Below are positions 11,690 to 21,091 of a stretch of 51,391 nucleotides of DNA, one piece after another; position 1 is the stretch's first letter, and every line of letters starts with the position of its first letter. Below the pieces are notes generated by a model. The model was not told where the DNA came from, searched no databases, and saw nothing but the letters and a program-made list of their open reading frames with translations. Position numbers and translations under genes: made by a program. This stretch comes from Hysterium pulicare CBS 123377 (lineage: Eukaryota > Ascomycota > Dothideomycetes > Hysteriales > Hysteriaceae): assembly GCA_000467715.1 (NCBI GenBank), contig AJFK01000226.1, positions 1-51,391 on the forward strand, given 5' to 3'.

Positions 11690-11760
11690 CGTTCTTCAGT
11701 GCAACTCCCGTAAGTATGCAAACTGGACTGTGACGCAATGCTGATTCTCGTTTCCAGGTG
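11690..11760 (+). other. 3' UTR of the precursor with a probable intron (11710-11757)
   Basis: Twenty bases after the stop codon a GTAAGT donor is followed 48 nt later by a TTTCCAG acceptor, with a branch-like ctgat between. An intron in the 3' UTR is therefore likely. It has no effect on the protein. Confidence 0.5.
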
Positions 11761-12927
11761 GGTTGGAAGTCAAACTCCGTTTGAAATAGGATGGGACTTT
11801 AATGTCTCTTACGGAGTGCACTACTGGAAAGTGGGTAGATGGTCACACGGTATTGTCTTCAATACGCAGGAGTACATTATCGTCACTCAGGCGGGAATTG
11901 TAAATTTGAAATACAGAATCATACTCAGCCCTCTCATGTAATCATTCTTTCTCACACTTATGAAGGAAAATTATAAACTTCCATTTTCTTCAGCTGCGCG
12001 GGCTCTCACATATTTACGCCGTGAAATTGCTACAAAGAGCTTTGAGATCCGTATCACCGACTCATAAGTAATTCCTATGATTCATATATTAGGTTGAACG
12101 TCTAGGGACACTCCTAGCTTTCCAGTCATTCGCGACGCTACTTTCCATGAGAGACTGTCAACGACCATGAAGATTTGGGAGGGAAGACTTACCTGCCTAG
12201 ATTTCCCAACATCTAAGCTCTTTCAGGGCCCATATTCATCCATTCTTGAAGGTCCTTCATCTCATCCAACTTCTTCAATGTGTTCATATCGAAACCTGGG
12301 CCCTGGCTCACGGTTCACCAATGGTTATCAAAGCGCAATGACCAAGCCAGGTTCCCAATGCTTCGCAGTAATTAAGGCGGGATGGCCGCGCCATGCGCCG
12401 TCATAATTTTGTGTCATAGTAACTATGAGGTACTGAGATTCTCAGTAAATGTACTAGCTATCATCGAGGTACTTCTAGTACACCATCAGCATAAGCATCC
12501 GCTTTCACCAATCACGCGGCGGAATCATGGTCTACGAGGCCAGATACTCACCTCCACAGCAAGAAACTTCTGCCCATCACCGATGGCTCTCAGAACAGCG
12601 TCTACTTGGCTACGATTGGTGCGATCTCATATGCCAAGGCAGTCTAGCTCATGCTCGAGCCTCAAGGCTGGCGCATGAGCTGCTCGCAGATGTATCACCA
12701 ATCAGTTGAGAACCTGTATTCTTCTCATTTTGCACGACACCAAAGATGATTGTAACTCGACACCGATGGTTTGAAGGTATGACTTAAACCGTTGCCAGCG
12801 CATTCAGTACAACGCTACATGTAGCGCAAGCCCGGGAAGCATTGACTATCACAAGACAGCCGCCATAGAAATACGTTAACAATGGTTCACTCTCTTTTAA
12901 TCAATCTTTAGTCTTCAGAATTTCATC
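11761..12927. other. intergenic, no gene seen
   Basis: About 1.2 kb without a supported gene. A phrase near 12157 (ctgtcaacgaccatg) recalls one near 50 (ctgtcaacgactatgg) and could be a stray copy of the left-end repeat, but the match is short. Open frames of up to 98 codons look accidental. Confidence 0.4.
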
Positions 12928-13584
12928 ATGCTACATTTGTCTGCCGAATTGTGTTTCCAAATCCTATCCTATCTTGATCGCGATGATATCTGGTTAATAT
13001 CCGGTCTAAAACCATCCTCTCAACCCTTCCAGCTGCTTCGCAATTGCGCACAACAGGTTTTCTACGAGGAGACGGAAATCCTTCTCTTTATCGTTCAACG
13101 CGAGAAATGGTCGAAGAGCATAGCGTCAGTACTCGTTGATTTTGCGAGCTTTTCGGAGGACTCCGAGCGAGTGTACTTCAAAGAGAAGACCTCGACAGAT
13201 GAAGGAAAAACAGTACGTTTCTGGGGGGAATTGGAATCGTGCGTTCGAGCCCAGCAGAAGAATTCGAGACACCCTTGTCCATCTGGACCGAAAGTTCGTG
13301 TGACCCCAGATTTCAGCCATCCTTATCGCCAGAGTCCGACACTCGATATCGACTTGGAGCGCCGTGAGATATGTATTCCGTGGTGGTCGACATATTGGTT
13401 GGGTTGTCAAGGAGTTGAACGAGGTTCAGCGGGAGGTGACGCAAAAGATCGATGGAATTGCAAAAGGGGGGTTGTCATCGAGGAGGACCCAAATGGGTTT
13501 AGTTATTGTGTTCATCGTGGAGATGAATTGAGGCTAGAGAGAAAAGGGGGCGAAACAGTATTGAGAAGTTTACGGTGGGGCTAG
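12928..13584 (+). CDS. F-box-like hypothetical protein, 218 aa
   Basis: A single-exon frame. The N-terminus (LSAELCFQILSYLDRDDIW, residues 4-22) resembles an F-box helix start, as in LPxELxxxILxYLxxxDL. If it is an F-box, the protein could join an SCF ubiquitin ligase through Skp1. The rest has no recognisable substrate-binding repeats and is rich in charged residues, and at 218 aa it is short for such proteins. No signal peptide or membrane segment is present. It points towards the convergent D-threonine aldolase-like gene, whose stop lies about 165 bp downstream. The ATG is preceded by ttcatc and no better start is near. The F-box call is tentative; the reading frame itself is likely real. 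Confidence 0.6.
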   Translation: MLHLSAELCFQILSYLDRDDIWLISGLKPSSQPFQLLRNCAQQVFYEETEILLFIVQREKWSKSIASVLVDFASFSEDSERVYFKEKTSTDEGKTVRFWGELESCVRAQQKNSRHPCPSGPKVRVTPDFSHPYRQSPTLDIDLERREICIPWWSTYWLGCQGVERGSAGGDAKDRWNCKRGVVIEEDPNGFSYCVHRGDELRLERKGGETVLRSLRWG

Positions 13585-13750
13585 TCGCCGGTCGGTTAGG
13601 TCGAGTGAGCATGTCCCAAATCCCGAGATTGAAATTTTGTAAATTAGGCTTTCACGGCCAGTGGCTTTATAACCATGAGCGGTGTTATTTAGCTGGCATT
13701 TGAATGAGAGCGGCTTCACTCGTGAACAAATTCTGGCCTAAAAGGTCGGG

Positions 13751-15049
13751 TTATTGTACCATCCCCCTCGCATCAACCGGCCAGATCTCCTCAATGATAC
13801 CCTTTCGATGCGCGTAATAAAAGTCATGCAAGTTGATCGTCGGATCAATATGGCTAGGAATCATCTCAACGCGATCACCAACATCTAAGCCCGGATCATC
13901 ACCCTCCCAACTCAAACTCCCATGCTCATCGCCAAGGACGTCGTAAGTGTATCCAGACAGGTCCTTTGGCTCTGCAAGCCCACTATCTGTAGGGAGTGAT
14001 TTGAGTCCACTATCAATGGTCACACATCTGGGGCTTTGCTTGCTTATGACGGTAGAGAGGATGGTCAGACTGTTCGAGTAGAATGTGCCGACCGCGTTGC
14101 GGTAATCTGTGTCCATGAAGATGAAAGAACCGGGTTGAACTTCTGTCACACCGGAGACAGTGACACAGAATTCTGCTGTACCGGTACCACCTGTTGTCAC
14201 TACTTGAATGTCATAGCCAGCTTTACGGAGGGATTCGGCGGTGCCGGTTAAGATTGCCATCGATTCAAGGCAGAGTTTCTTGCGTTCGTCGAAGGAGTGG
14301 AGATGTTGCAGATGCCCCTCGTAGCCCTGCACACCTATAAGCTTGAGGTGTTTGCAGCTGTTGATGCATTGTGCCAGAGCCATTGCGGGTTCCCCAGGAG
14401 CAACCCCAGTCCGATGCAGTCCCACATCGAGGTCGATGAGGACGGAGATAGGTTCTTCGATACCAGACGACGCCAACGCGTCATCAATTGCTTTAGCACC
14501 CTTCTGACTGTCGATGACGATCCTAATCTTCCTATTCTTTCTGAAAAGATTGACGAGTCTCGCAACTTTCGGTGCCCCAATGATTTCGCACGTGATCAGA
14601 AGGTCGTGAAACCCGCATTTCGTGATTACTTCTGCCTCGCTCAACTTCGCTACACACCCGCCTTTTGCGCCGGCATCGTTCAGTTTGCGTGCTAGAATGG
14701 CGCTTTTCGTTGTTTTCAGATGCGGTCGTATGCTTATGTTGGTGGGTAAGAGGCGGTCCATGAGCTTTTTGATGTTGGCCTCCATGAGGTCGAGGTCTAC
14801 GATCATTGATGGTGTATCGAGGCTTTCTAGCCGGTCTCCGACTTTTGGTTGGTACATCTTGGGCTTCGCTTGACTGGCGGAATATCTCGTATGGAGAAGG
14901 ACACCTCGTGAGAGAGCGGATACTGCGTTTCGAGCCCCTGGAAAACAGTTTCTCTTGGCCAACTTCAAACCGATTCTTGCTGAACGGCTGGTCGCAGTTT
15001 GCACAATGCGTGATGAAAGCATCAATGTTTCGGGACATGGAACTCTCAA
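13751..15049 (-). CDS. D-threonine aldolase-type PLP enzyme (alanine racemase-like fold)
   Basis: Single exon; 432 aa from the first ATG, or 368 aa from the in-frame ATG at 14857, where similarity to the family seems to begin. The family uses pyridoxal phosphate on a type III fold, with an N-terminal barrel and a C-terminal metal-binding domain. The PLP lysine is in RPHLKTTK (K112, long numbering). Near the C-terminus PSHIDPTINLHD places His400 and Asp402 where the metal ligands lie. Family knowledge: His plus Asp fits D-threonine aldolases (D-threonine to glycine and acetaldehyde), whereas eukaryotic D-serine dehydratases use His plus Cys. The first 64 residues are basic, Ser/Arg-rich and almost free of acids, so the long form may carry a mitochondrial targeting peptide. 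Any role in the RiPP locus 2.5 kb away is speculation. Confidence 0.85.
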   Translation of the reverse strand: MRVPCPETLMLSSRIVQTATSRSARIGLKLAKRNCFPGARNAVSALSRGVLLHTRYSASQAKPKMYQPKVGDRLESLDTPSMIVDLDLMEANIKKLMDRLLPTNISIRPHLKTTKSAILARKLNDAGAKGGCVAKLSEAEVITKCGFHDLLITCEIIGAPKVARLVNLFRKNRKIRIVIDSQKGAKAIDDALASSGIEEPISVLIDLDVGLHRTGVAPGEPAMALAQCINSCKHLKLIGVQGYEGHLQHLHSFDERKKLCLESMAILTGTAESLRKAGYDIQVVTTGGTGTAEFCVTVSGVTEVQPGSFIFMDTDYRNAVGTFYSNSLTILSTVISKQSPRCVTIDSGLKSLPTDSGLAEPKDLSGYTYDVLGDEHGSLSWEGDDPGLDVGDRVEMIPSHIDPTINLHDFYYAHRKGIIEEIWPVDARGMVQ

Positions 15050-15434
15050 AGGCTCTTGAGGGTGGGGTTCGATGATATATCGGTAATATTTCCCGACTCG
15101 GTATTCCGGTCCAGATGCACGTGCCGAGTCCGCGTAACGTAAGCGCCAAGGAATGTTATGACGGGCTCAGGTATCCTAGCGGGTTTAAACATCCTCCATA
15201 CCACACATAAAAAGAATTGGACGATAAAGCGAGGAACATTGATGATGCCTAACAATATGCGATGATTGCAGAAGCGATTGGTAATATGAAGTCAGGTGTT
15301 CCATTCCTAAGTGAGCTTCGTGGCCCTCCTGCGGCGATAATCAGGTGAAACTTCGTAACACGTTGCCTCTTTCATTCAACTTCCCAAAAGACTCCTGTCT
15401 TCTTAGACTGAGTTCTAACATATCATCATTCACA

Positions 15435-16352
15435 ATGGCAAGTGAGTGGACCGTAATCCCGCTACCGCATGAGAGCATGTTCCAAAACGCCGAGACGGAC
15501 GACGGGAAAAGATGGATCGCAGCCATTAAGAGTCTCAATCAATATCGCAGGAGAGTCTTGAGAATGATCTGGGCCGGGTGGTCGTATCCCATCGAGAGAC
15601 CAGGAGAGCTCTGGCTTGTTACGGGTGAGTTGATATGACTGAGACGAATGCCTTGTTCGGAAGCTAACTCACGATTACAGAGTGGAGATATGCCTCTCAA
15701 CTAGTTGGTTATCTTGCCTTGGAGGAATATGCATCTCAAATGGCCATGTTAACCTTCTTATGCGCCGAGGGATCTTCACCGCAAACCCTAGTGTTCAAGC
15801 TCATGGGAAGTTTCACCATTAAGAGAAGCCCACTCATTTCGATTCTCTCAGCTGAAAACTATAAAGTTTTGGAAAGAGTTCGAGGACCAAGGTATCTCTT
15901 TATCCCGTGGGACAACGAGTTGATGGCCTATATAACACCTGCTATCCGTGGGTGGTGTCATACTTCATCATTGGCAATTAGATATGAGGATAACCCCGTT
16001 ATCATGATGCGATTCATGAATTTCTGGAGGAGCGCGGAGGCTGAGATCGAGTTCCAGACGATGGAAGGGATCTTGACTGGCGCGGACTCAGAGTATGGTC
16101 GACGATCGCGGGCAATGAAGATATCCGACCTATTCATGGAGGAACTACAAGACTGCGGAATGACTGGGATGAAAGAGTGTCACGTTCAATTTAATGATAT
16201 ACTGCACTACTTCCCCGATGAGCTCGGTGACGAAGATCAACCAATCCCCGATGAATCATACCAGTGAGTATAATGCTGAAAGTATTTTTGTCATTAGATA
16301 ATAATAAACTTGATTCAGATTTGATGGAAGCATTGCGAGGAAGCAAATCTAG
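15435..16352 (+). CDS. hypothetical protein, 268 aa (263 if the last intron is retained)
   Basis: Exons 15435-15624, 15681-16263 and 16319-16352. The first intron (GTGAGT to TTACAG) is needed to keep the frame. The second (GTGAGT to TTCAG, 55 nt) extends the tail by a few residues to TAG; without it a TGA follows at 16265-16267. The start ATG follows tcattcaca. There is no signal peptide or clear membrane segment, and no domain was recognised. Aromatic-rich blocks (FIPWDNELMAYI, MRFMNFWRSAEAE) suggest a compact globular protein. A decayed copy lies directly downstream (16662-17290), so the family has expanded locally. It is divergent from the aldolase-like gene with 385 bp between the long-form starts. 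Confidence 0.75.
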
Positions 16353-16661
16353 CCGACGATGTAGTGCGGTGCTGAAGAATTCCCGTTCTTTTCCTAGATT
16401 TCCAAAGGATTGCTGCTAGTACTACCTATCAAAGCTCCTGGTTTACTCTTGTTAGAGGCTGCTTAATACTGACACTTATTTCTCTTAATAATGAAGTGTA
16501 GAAGCCCTTCAATCTCATATGAGATACGTAAGCGTGGGTCACGTGCTCACATGACGCCTTTGAACAATCATGTCTTCTGCAGCGTAGCGCAAGCTATAAG
16601 TCGCAAGGCGTTACATCTCCGTTTCGAACATCGTCAACGGTTTTTGAACGTCATCATCTGT

Positions 16662-17290
16662 GATGGGCAGTCAATGGATCGTGATACCGCTTTGACAATC
16701 AATCACCTTCCAGAATGCAGAAATGAACGATGGGAAACTCTGGATTTCCGCTATTGAAAGCCTTAACACTTATCGACAGCAAGTATCCTTCTTCGTCTGG
16801 GCGTGTGGGCACGACCTCACCCAAGCCTAATCTCCAAGTGGAATCGTCTCTTGATATTAATTACTAGTGAATATGTGCAGATTAGTTCTCCCACGCCGTT
16901 GCCAAGAGTTTCAAGTTTTCGAGGAGCATGCGACGATGATAACATACTTGCTTCTCATTGCGCGGAAGCCAAGTTACCTGAGTCCCAAGTGTTTGACATT
17001 GGTACTTTCATCAGTCTCCGCAATCCGCTTACACTCATCACAGAGGCAATACTTCCCTCTTGAGCTGTCTGTCGAGATGCGCAACCCAACCACTTAAAGT
17101 ATAAATTTCGCGGCCTCCGGTATCATCACATCCATTACGATGGTCGAGAACGAGCATATATGGACGTTGGCGTTCGGGATGGTCCAAAAATCCGTTGACG
17201 ATATTTGAAGGAGAACCAGCGACTTTGAGGGGATGGGCTAATTTTTGGGAGAGTGCGGAATTGAGGCTGAGTTTAAGGAAAATGCACTGC
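16662..17290 (+). pseudogene. decayed tandem copy of the 15435 gene
   Basis: The start (SQWIVIPL), the block FQNAE-NDGK-WI-AI-SLN-YR, the block CAEAKLPESQVF and the later NFWESAE match the intact neighbour in the same order: SEWTVIPL, FQNAETDDGKRWIAAIKSLNQYR, CAEGSSPQTLVF and NFWRSAE. These pieces lie in different reading frames with stops between them, so several indels have occurred. No full-length product is possible. The nucleotide context before the start (tcatcatctgtg) also resembles that of the intact gene (tcatcattcaca), so the duplication included upstream sequence. Confidence 0.8.
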
Positions 17291-17855
17291 TTCTAGCTCC
17301 CAGGCAATTGAGAAAGCATAGGTAATCACAGGATATGCTCCTAAGGAAGTTTTAGATGGAAGAAGCTGCCAAAGTACTTTCTAGACGACGTTGATAGATA
17401 GGAGCTGGCTGGGGCGTGAAGGAAGATTCCAAGTAGAATGACTGATCAGTCATAGACGCATTATCCCCCCTCTTACAATGCGCCCACTGCACATACTGCG
17501 GATGTTTATCCCATGTCAATTGCTTATTACCGTCTCACTGTAGCCGAGATGACAGGCGATGCAGCTCGAGTACACTCTCGTGAACATCACTAACATTATA
17601 AGAATTAAGTATTGCCGTGGAAAATAGTCAAAGAATAATCAAGGCTTTAATTACGACCACAGGCAAATAGACAGTAAAACCTGGGCATTCATACCTCTGC
17701 TCGTTTATCGCATTGCTACCATGTCGCACTTCTCACACATTGCATCTAAAACTCCCGACGGCATCATCCTCCGTGAAGTCATAGCATCCATTGACTTCAT
17801 CCAGCTAGCCAAAGGGCCCTTTCTCGCCCTCTGTGCAATACTGATCCTTCCAGAA
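17291..17855. other. intergenic, no gene seen
   Basis: About 560 bp between the pseudogene and the small secreted protein remnant. A 61-codon plus-strand frame at 17721-17906 overlaps the minus-strand remnant and has no supporting feature. Confidence 0.4.
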
Positions 17856-18153
17856 TTAGCACCCCAGCCCGCCGCCCGAGTTGAAAAAGGCTATCGATGC
17901 TGCTGAGATAGGCTTGTTGTAGCTTGTACCGGGGCCGTCGGAGTCACCTCCATCAGTATAGAAGATACAACTCTTGTCGGCTAGCCCAAGGCCATGGCAC
18001 TCGTCGTCTTCTCCATCGAAGTAGTAATAGGTATCGGGATGCTGGGCGGTGCAGAAGTGTGGTGGGAAAATCGAGAACTGGAATTCGTCGGCTGCTGTAA
18101 GGGAGACTCATGCTGAGAGTCAACAGAGTGGTAAAAAGACGCATTTTTGACAT
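17856..18153 (-). pseudogene. small secreted four-cysteine protein, apparently frameshifted
   Basis: An ATG at 18153 (or 18144) begins a signal-peptide-like stretch (MRLFTTLLTLSMSLP). The frame then shifts near 18091-18107; from there a different frame runs open for about 78 codons to TAA at 17858-17856. That part begins ADEFQFSIFPPHFC and has four cysteines in HFCT, DECH, KSCIF and a terminal GLGC, plus Asp/Gly-rich and Tyr-rich runs. A small secreted protein with two possible disulfides is a natural reading. No intron with usable sites joins the frames, because the acceptor-like ttacag lacks a donor at a workable distance. A 1-nt indel, from real decay or sequence error, is the simplest explanation. 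Family unknown. Confidence 0.55.
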
Positions 18154-18763
18154 TGATAGTTGGGACCTTAGAGTGATGGTACAGTAGTTTGAGGGTGTGT
18201 GATGAGCGAACAGGTCTAACGGAGGAGCTACTATTGTCGTTTCATATGTGAAATCTTGCGCGTGCTTCCGGGTTTCAACTCGCCTCCGAAAAGACTACAT
18301 ATGCTCCACTTGGCAAGTACACGCGGTGTTTGCGAAGTCAAGGGGAACGTAATGACATCACCAACAGCTTTGAGTCCAGGTGACTTGTGATATAACAGAT
18401 ACAGCTTCATCCTTCACAACTTGGACGCCCAACCCCGATCCTTCTGTTTGACAAAACATCATCCGACCTAGCCTAGCTTGGCTATCTTGCGTTGGAATCA
18501 AAACGTGGGGGCAAGTCAGAAATAAGTAGACTTGCGGAACCAAGCTCATGCGTACGAACGGCCACCCAGACTCAAGCTTTCCATTTCTATAAATAACGAT
18601 CTTGCTATCATCAGAAGTTCGGTCTACAATATCAGTTTCAAGCCACCAGGAGACATACAAGTTAGGAAATACGACAGTGGAGCCCCACAATTACAGTTCG
18701 CATAACTGTGATATTGAGTGGTTACCTCAAGGAGCACTAGCTGTAAATATGAGGTACTTGTGA
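18154..18763. other. intergenic; weak minus-strand open frame
   Basis: No gene is firmly supported. A minus-strand frame (18690-18358, about 110 codons, without an ATG at its start) is protein-like in composition but has no recognised domain and no clear splice partner. It could be an eroded exon. Confidence 0.35.
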
Positions 18764-19133
18764 CTACGCCACAACATCCGCCTTGATCTCCAAATTGGTG
18801 CCATTTTTTTCTCCCTTCCTGACCACGCCTCTAGTACCACTTTTCCAGTAATACCGTAGAACAGCGTAGAGAATGACAGCAACGGCATTAGAAACAGTCC
18901 AGATAGCAAGTTCTTCCCAATATGTCATCTCAAGCTGCTTCCAGCCGCTTAAATGAAGGAATGTCGTTCGGATGAAAGCAGACAGGGAACCGCAAACCAG
19001 ATACGTTTTCAATGAGATATGAGTTGAGGCGGATCCTGCAACATAGCGACACCGTTAACACGCATAGATGAAACATGGAAGGGATGCAGGAGAACAAACC
19101 GTTAATCTCTTGTTCAGCCGAGCCTTGAGACAT
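18764..19133 (-). CDS. small membrane protein, 101 aa
   Basis: Two exons, 19133-19100 and 19035-18764. The intron begins GTTTGT and ends TTGCAG, and the frame joins at a glycine codon. The protein has a short polar N-terminus (MSQGSAEQEING), a moderately hydrophobic segment around residues 20-38 and a strong membrane segment around 59-80 (LAIWTVSNAVAVILYAVLRYYW). A basic, Lys-rich tail follows. One or two membrane spans are likely, with the tail in the cytosol by the positive-inside rule. No family was recognised. Its upstream side faces the pyrimidine-rich region at 19.3-19.5 kb. Confidence 0.65.
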
Positions 19134-19946
19134 ATTCTGAGTAGGATGACGTATCAAGGGGGGAAAATGTATTAGAGACTTAATATGGGCAAGAGATTCG
19201 AATTTGTTTTTGAGGATGCAGAGAAACAAGTAAGAGGCGTGGTGGGTATATACTTCACAATGAGAGTGACGTCAGTTAGGCTGCGAAATTGGGGGCGGTG
19301 AATTACTGCGCCCCTTCTCCGGCATTCTTGATTATTGTTAGTTGGCTCTATCTGGTGGTAGCCACATAACTATGCCGCTTCCTGCGTCTATACTCATCCA
19401 AAACTACGCCTCCCCCGTTTTTACAACTCCTCCCGGTTACAACTCTTCCCGTTTACGCCTCCATCCTTTTATGCCTTCTACCATTCCCTCCTCCTTCGTT
19501 TTCAAGTCCCCCCTATAGGCCCAGATCTTTTCTAAATCCGGTGCCGCTTCCATGTTCACGCCGCATCGAATACCACAGTGATCACGTTGTCAATGATTGC
19601 CTACAATTCGGCTCAATCTGGATCTAACCCTATGAAAAACTGAAAAATGCCCTGTCTGCCCTTTGATTCACCAATAGCAACGATGACACTGTTTGAAAAA
19701 GATCTTCTAAGCGGAAGAGGTGGCGCTGGCAGGAGCTGGCGTCAATAGGAGCGGCACTGGGTTGGACCATATTGAGGAGTTTCTTGCCAGAGATCCCGGG
19801 AGGACACTTTGCGTCGATGTCGAAAGGGCGGAAGGGTGGTTTATATAGTTGGCGGTTCGAGAACAATCTAATGCATATCCACCCTAGAAACCTCAGCACA
19901 ACGACTCCAGCAACAAATACACTAGCTTATCAACTCATCAAACACA
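19134..19946. promoter_or_regulatory. intergenic with CT-rich tract and TATA element
   Basis: No gene is seen. At about 19400-19510 there is a strongly pyrimidine-rich tract containing a near-perfect direct repeat, ttacaactcctcccg then ttacaactcttcccg. A TATA-like ttatatag near 19841 lies about 105 bp before the ATG of the next small secreted protein and is probably its core promoter. Confidence 0.4.
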
Positions 19947-20138
19947 ATGCCATCTTTCTCGACTTACCTCACCGGAGTTCACTTTGCACTCCTCTCTTTC
20001 ATGGTCGCTGCGCTCTCATCAGGCTACGACCTCAGTAACATCCACGTCCGCCAGGCTACGCAAATGAACGCTCCGGTCTTCAATCCAAGCAAACCATTAC
20101 TAGCAGTACCGCAAGCAAAGGATCAAGATTATCAATAG
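19947..20138 (+). CDS. small secreted protein, 63 aa
   Basis: A single exon with a TATA-like element about 105 bp upstream. Residues 1-26 form a signal peptide with a hydrophobic core (HFALLSFMVAAL) and a plausible cleavage site after LSSG. The mature part is about 37 residues, polar, Gln- and Pro-rich, and has no cysteine. The stop is TAG, followed at once by cagtgagtg, so a splice there cannot be excluded. No family was recognised. It could be an apoplastic peptide or effector-like protein; that is inference from secretion and size only. Confidence 0.5.
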   Translation: MPSFSTYLTGVHFALLSFMVAALSSGYDLSNIHVRQATQMNAPVFNPSKPLLAVPQAKDQDYQ

Positions 20139-20192
20139 CAGTGAGTGATGCGACAAATGATTGGAAATGATAAACTAACATGAACGGGGGAC

Positions 20193-20701
20193 TCAAGCAA
20201 GCCTGTCGATTGCCTCGTCGTCCGGAAGATGGCTGAAAAATGCATATCGAGGGTCCCTGATGAACATGACGCCTTTCTCGACATCTTCGGTATTACAAGG
20301 CGGTAGTTGTCCACCGAATGGATCGAATAGTGATGTCCCTTGCGGAATAATGAAAGCAGACATGTAAAAGAGATGGGCAACGCCGCCCTTTAAGGGTGGG
20401 GTTTGCGACTGGCGCTGTGACAAGAGGAGGCCATCAATCGCATTTGAGCCGACCACTCCACCATAGCTGTGCATAAAGAGTATTATCGGATGACTCTCGT
20501 CCGCCAACTCGGCAATGGTCTCGCAAATTCGAAGGATATCGTCCGTCAACGAGGCAACAGGTGGGATGGTGTTCGATTGGACGGATGCTAAGGGCAGATG
20601 GCAAGAAATCCTACGCTGCGAAGGGCGTCGCATAGTTGCTCGTAGTGCTCGGAGGTATGCCATGCACCGTGGGAAATGACTACAGCAGGTTGAGGAGTCA
20701 T
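20193..20701 (-). pseudogene. alpha/beta-hydrolase fragment with frameshift and missing C-terminus
   Basis: The frame from the ATG at 20701 gives a typical start for small alpha/beta hydrolases (AVVISHGAWHTSEHYEQL, where HGAWH carries the oxyanion-type HG). Near 20592 it meets a stop, while the next frame carries on with the rest of the fold: SVQSNTIPPVASLTDDI, then the nucleophile elbow MHSYGGVVG with the catalytic Ser, then DPFGG. One missing base would reconcile the frames. The protein stops soon after a conserved acidic motif (LPDDEA) and lacks the part with the catalytic Asp and His, so it is also truncated. It is probably a relic of a salicylate-esterase-like hydrolase; substrate unknown. 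Confidence 0.7.
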
Positions 20702-21091
20702 GGCGGGTTGAGAACACTATAGGGGGGTTTGCTTGCTGTCAGGTGAGAAGAACGAGAGCTGCGGAACGGGAGGCCCATTATTTACGCTGATCAGAAAGCA
20801 ATCAGAACGGCCGCAAAGAATTACTCTCAGTTAGTTCTCTGTTAGTCAGTCTCATGGGGAGGTCTGCCAAGATGTGGAGGTGTGTGGTGGATGAGTTTTG
20901 GTGAACGCGACGCGGCACTAGAGGTGCAAATGGTGGCTTGCTGACTAACGGTTTCCTGAGACGGCGTGTTCGGTCAACCAACCTGACTTGCAACTTTTGA
21001 AGGTTGTCGAGGATCAAAAACCTTATCACAAATCACTCGAAGCGCGCATCACGTAAGACAGGACTTTTAAGTCTATAAGGACATGTACATG
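20702..21091. other. intergenic, no gene seen
   Basis: About 390 bp upstream of the hydrolase relic and downstream of the GH92 gene. No feature could be supported. Confidence 0.4.

Noticed and set aside
11250-11738. 162-codon minus-strand frame over the RiPP precursor
   Set aside because: It is the antisense shadow of the repeat gene; its periodic Ser/Asn/Arg composition follows from the repeats.
14297-14695. Plus-strand frames inside the aldolase-like gene
   Set aside because: Antisense shadows of a strongly supported enzyme gene.
17721-17906. 61-aa plus-strand frame
   Set aside because: Overlaps the minus-strand secreted protein remnant, which has the better protein-like pattern.
18358-18690. 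110-codon minus-strand frame that looks somewhat protein-like
   Set aside because: Has no ATG at its start, no domain and no convincing splice junction; kept only as a note in the intergenic entry.
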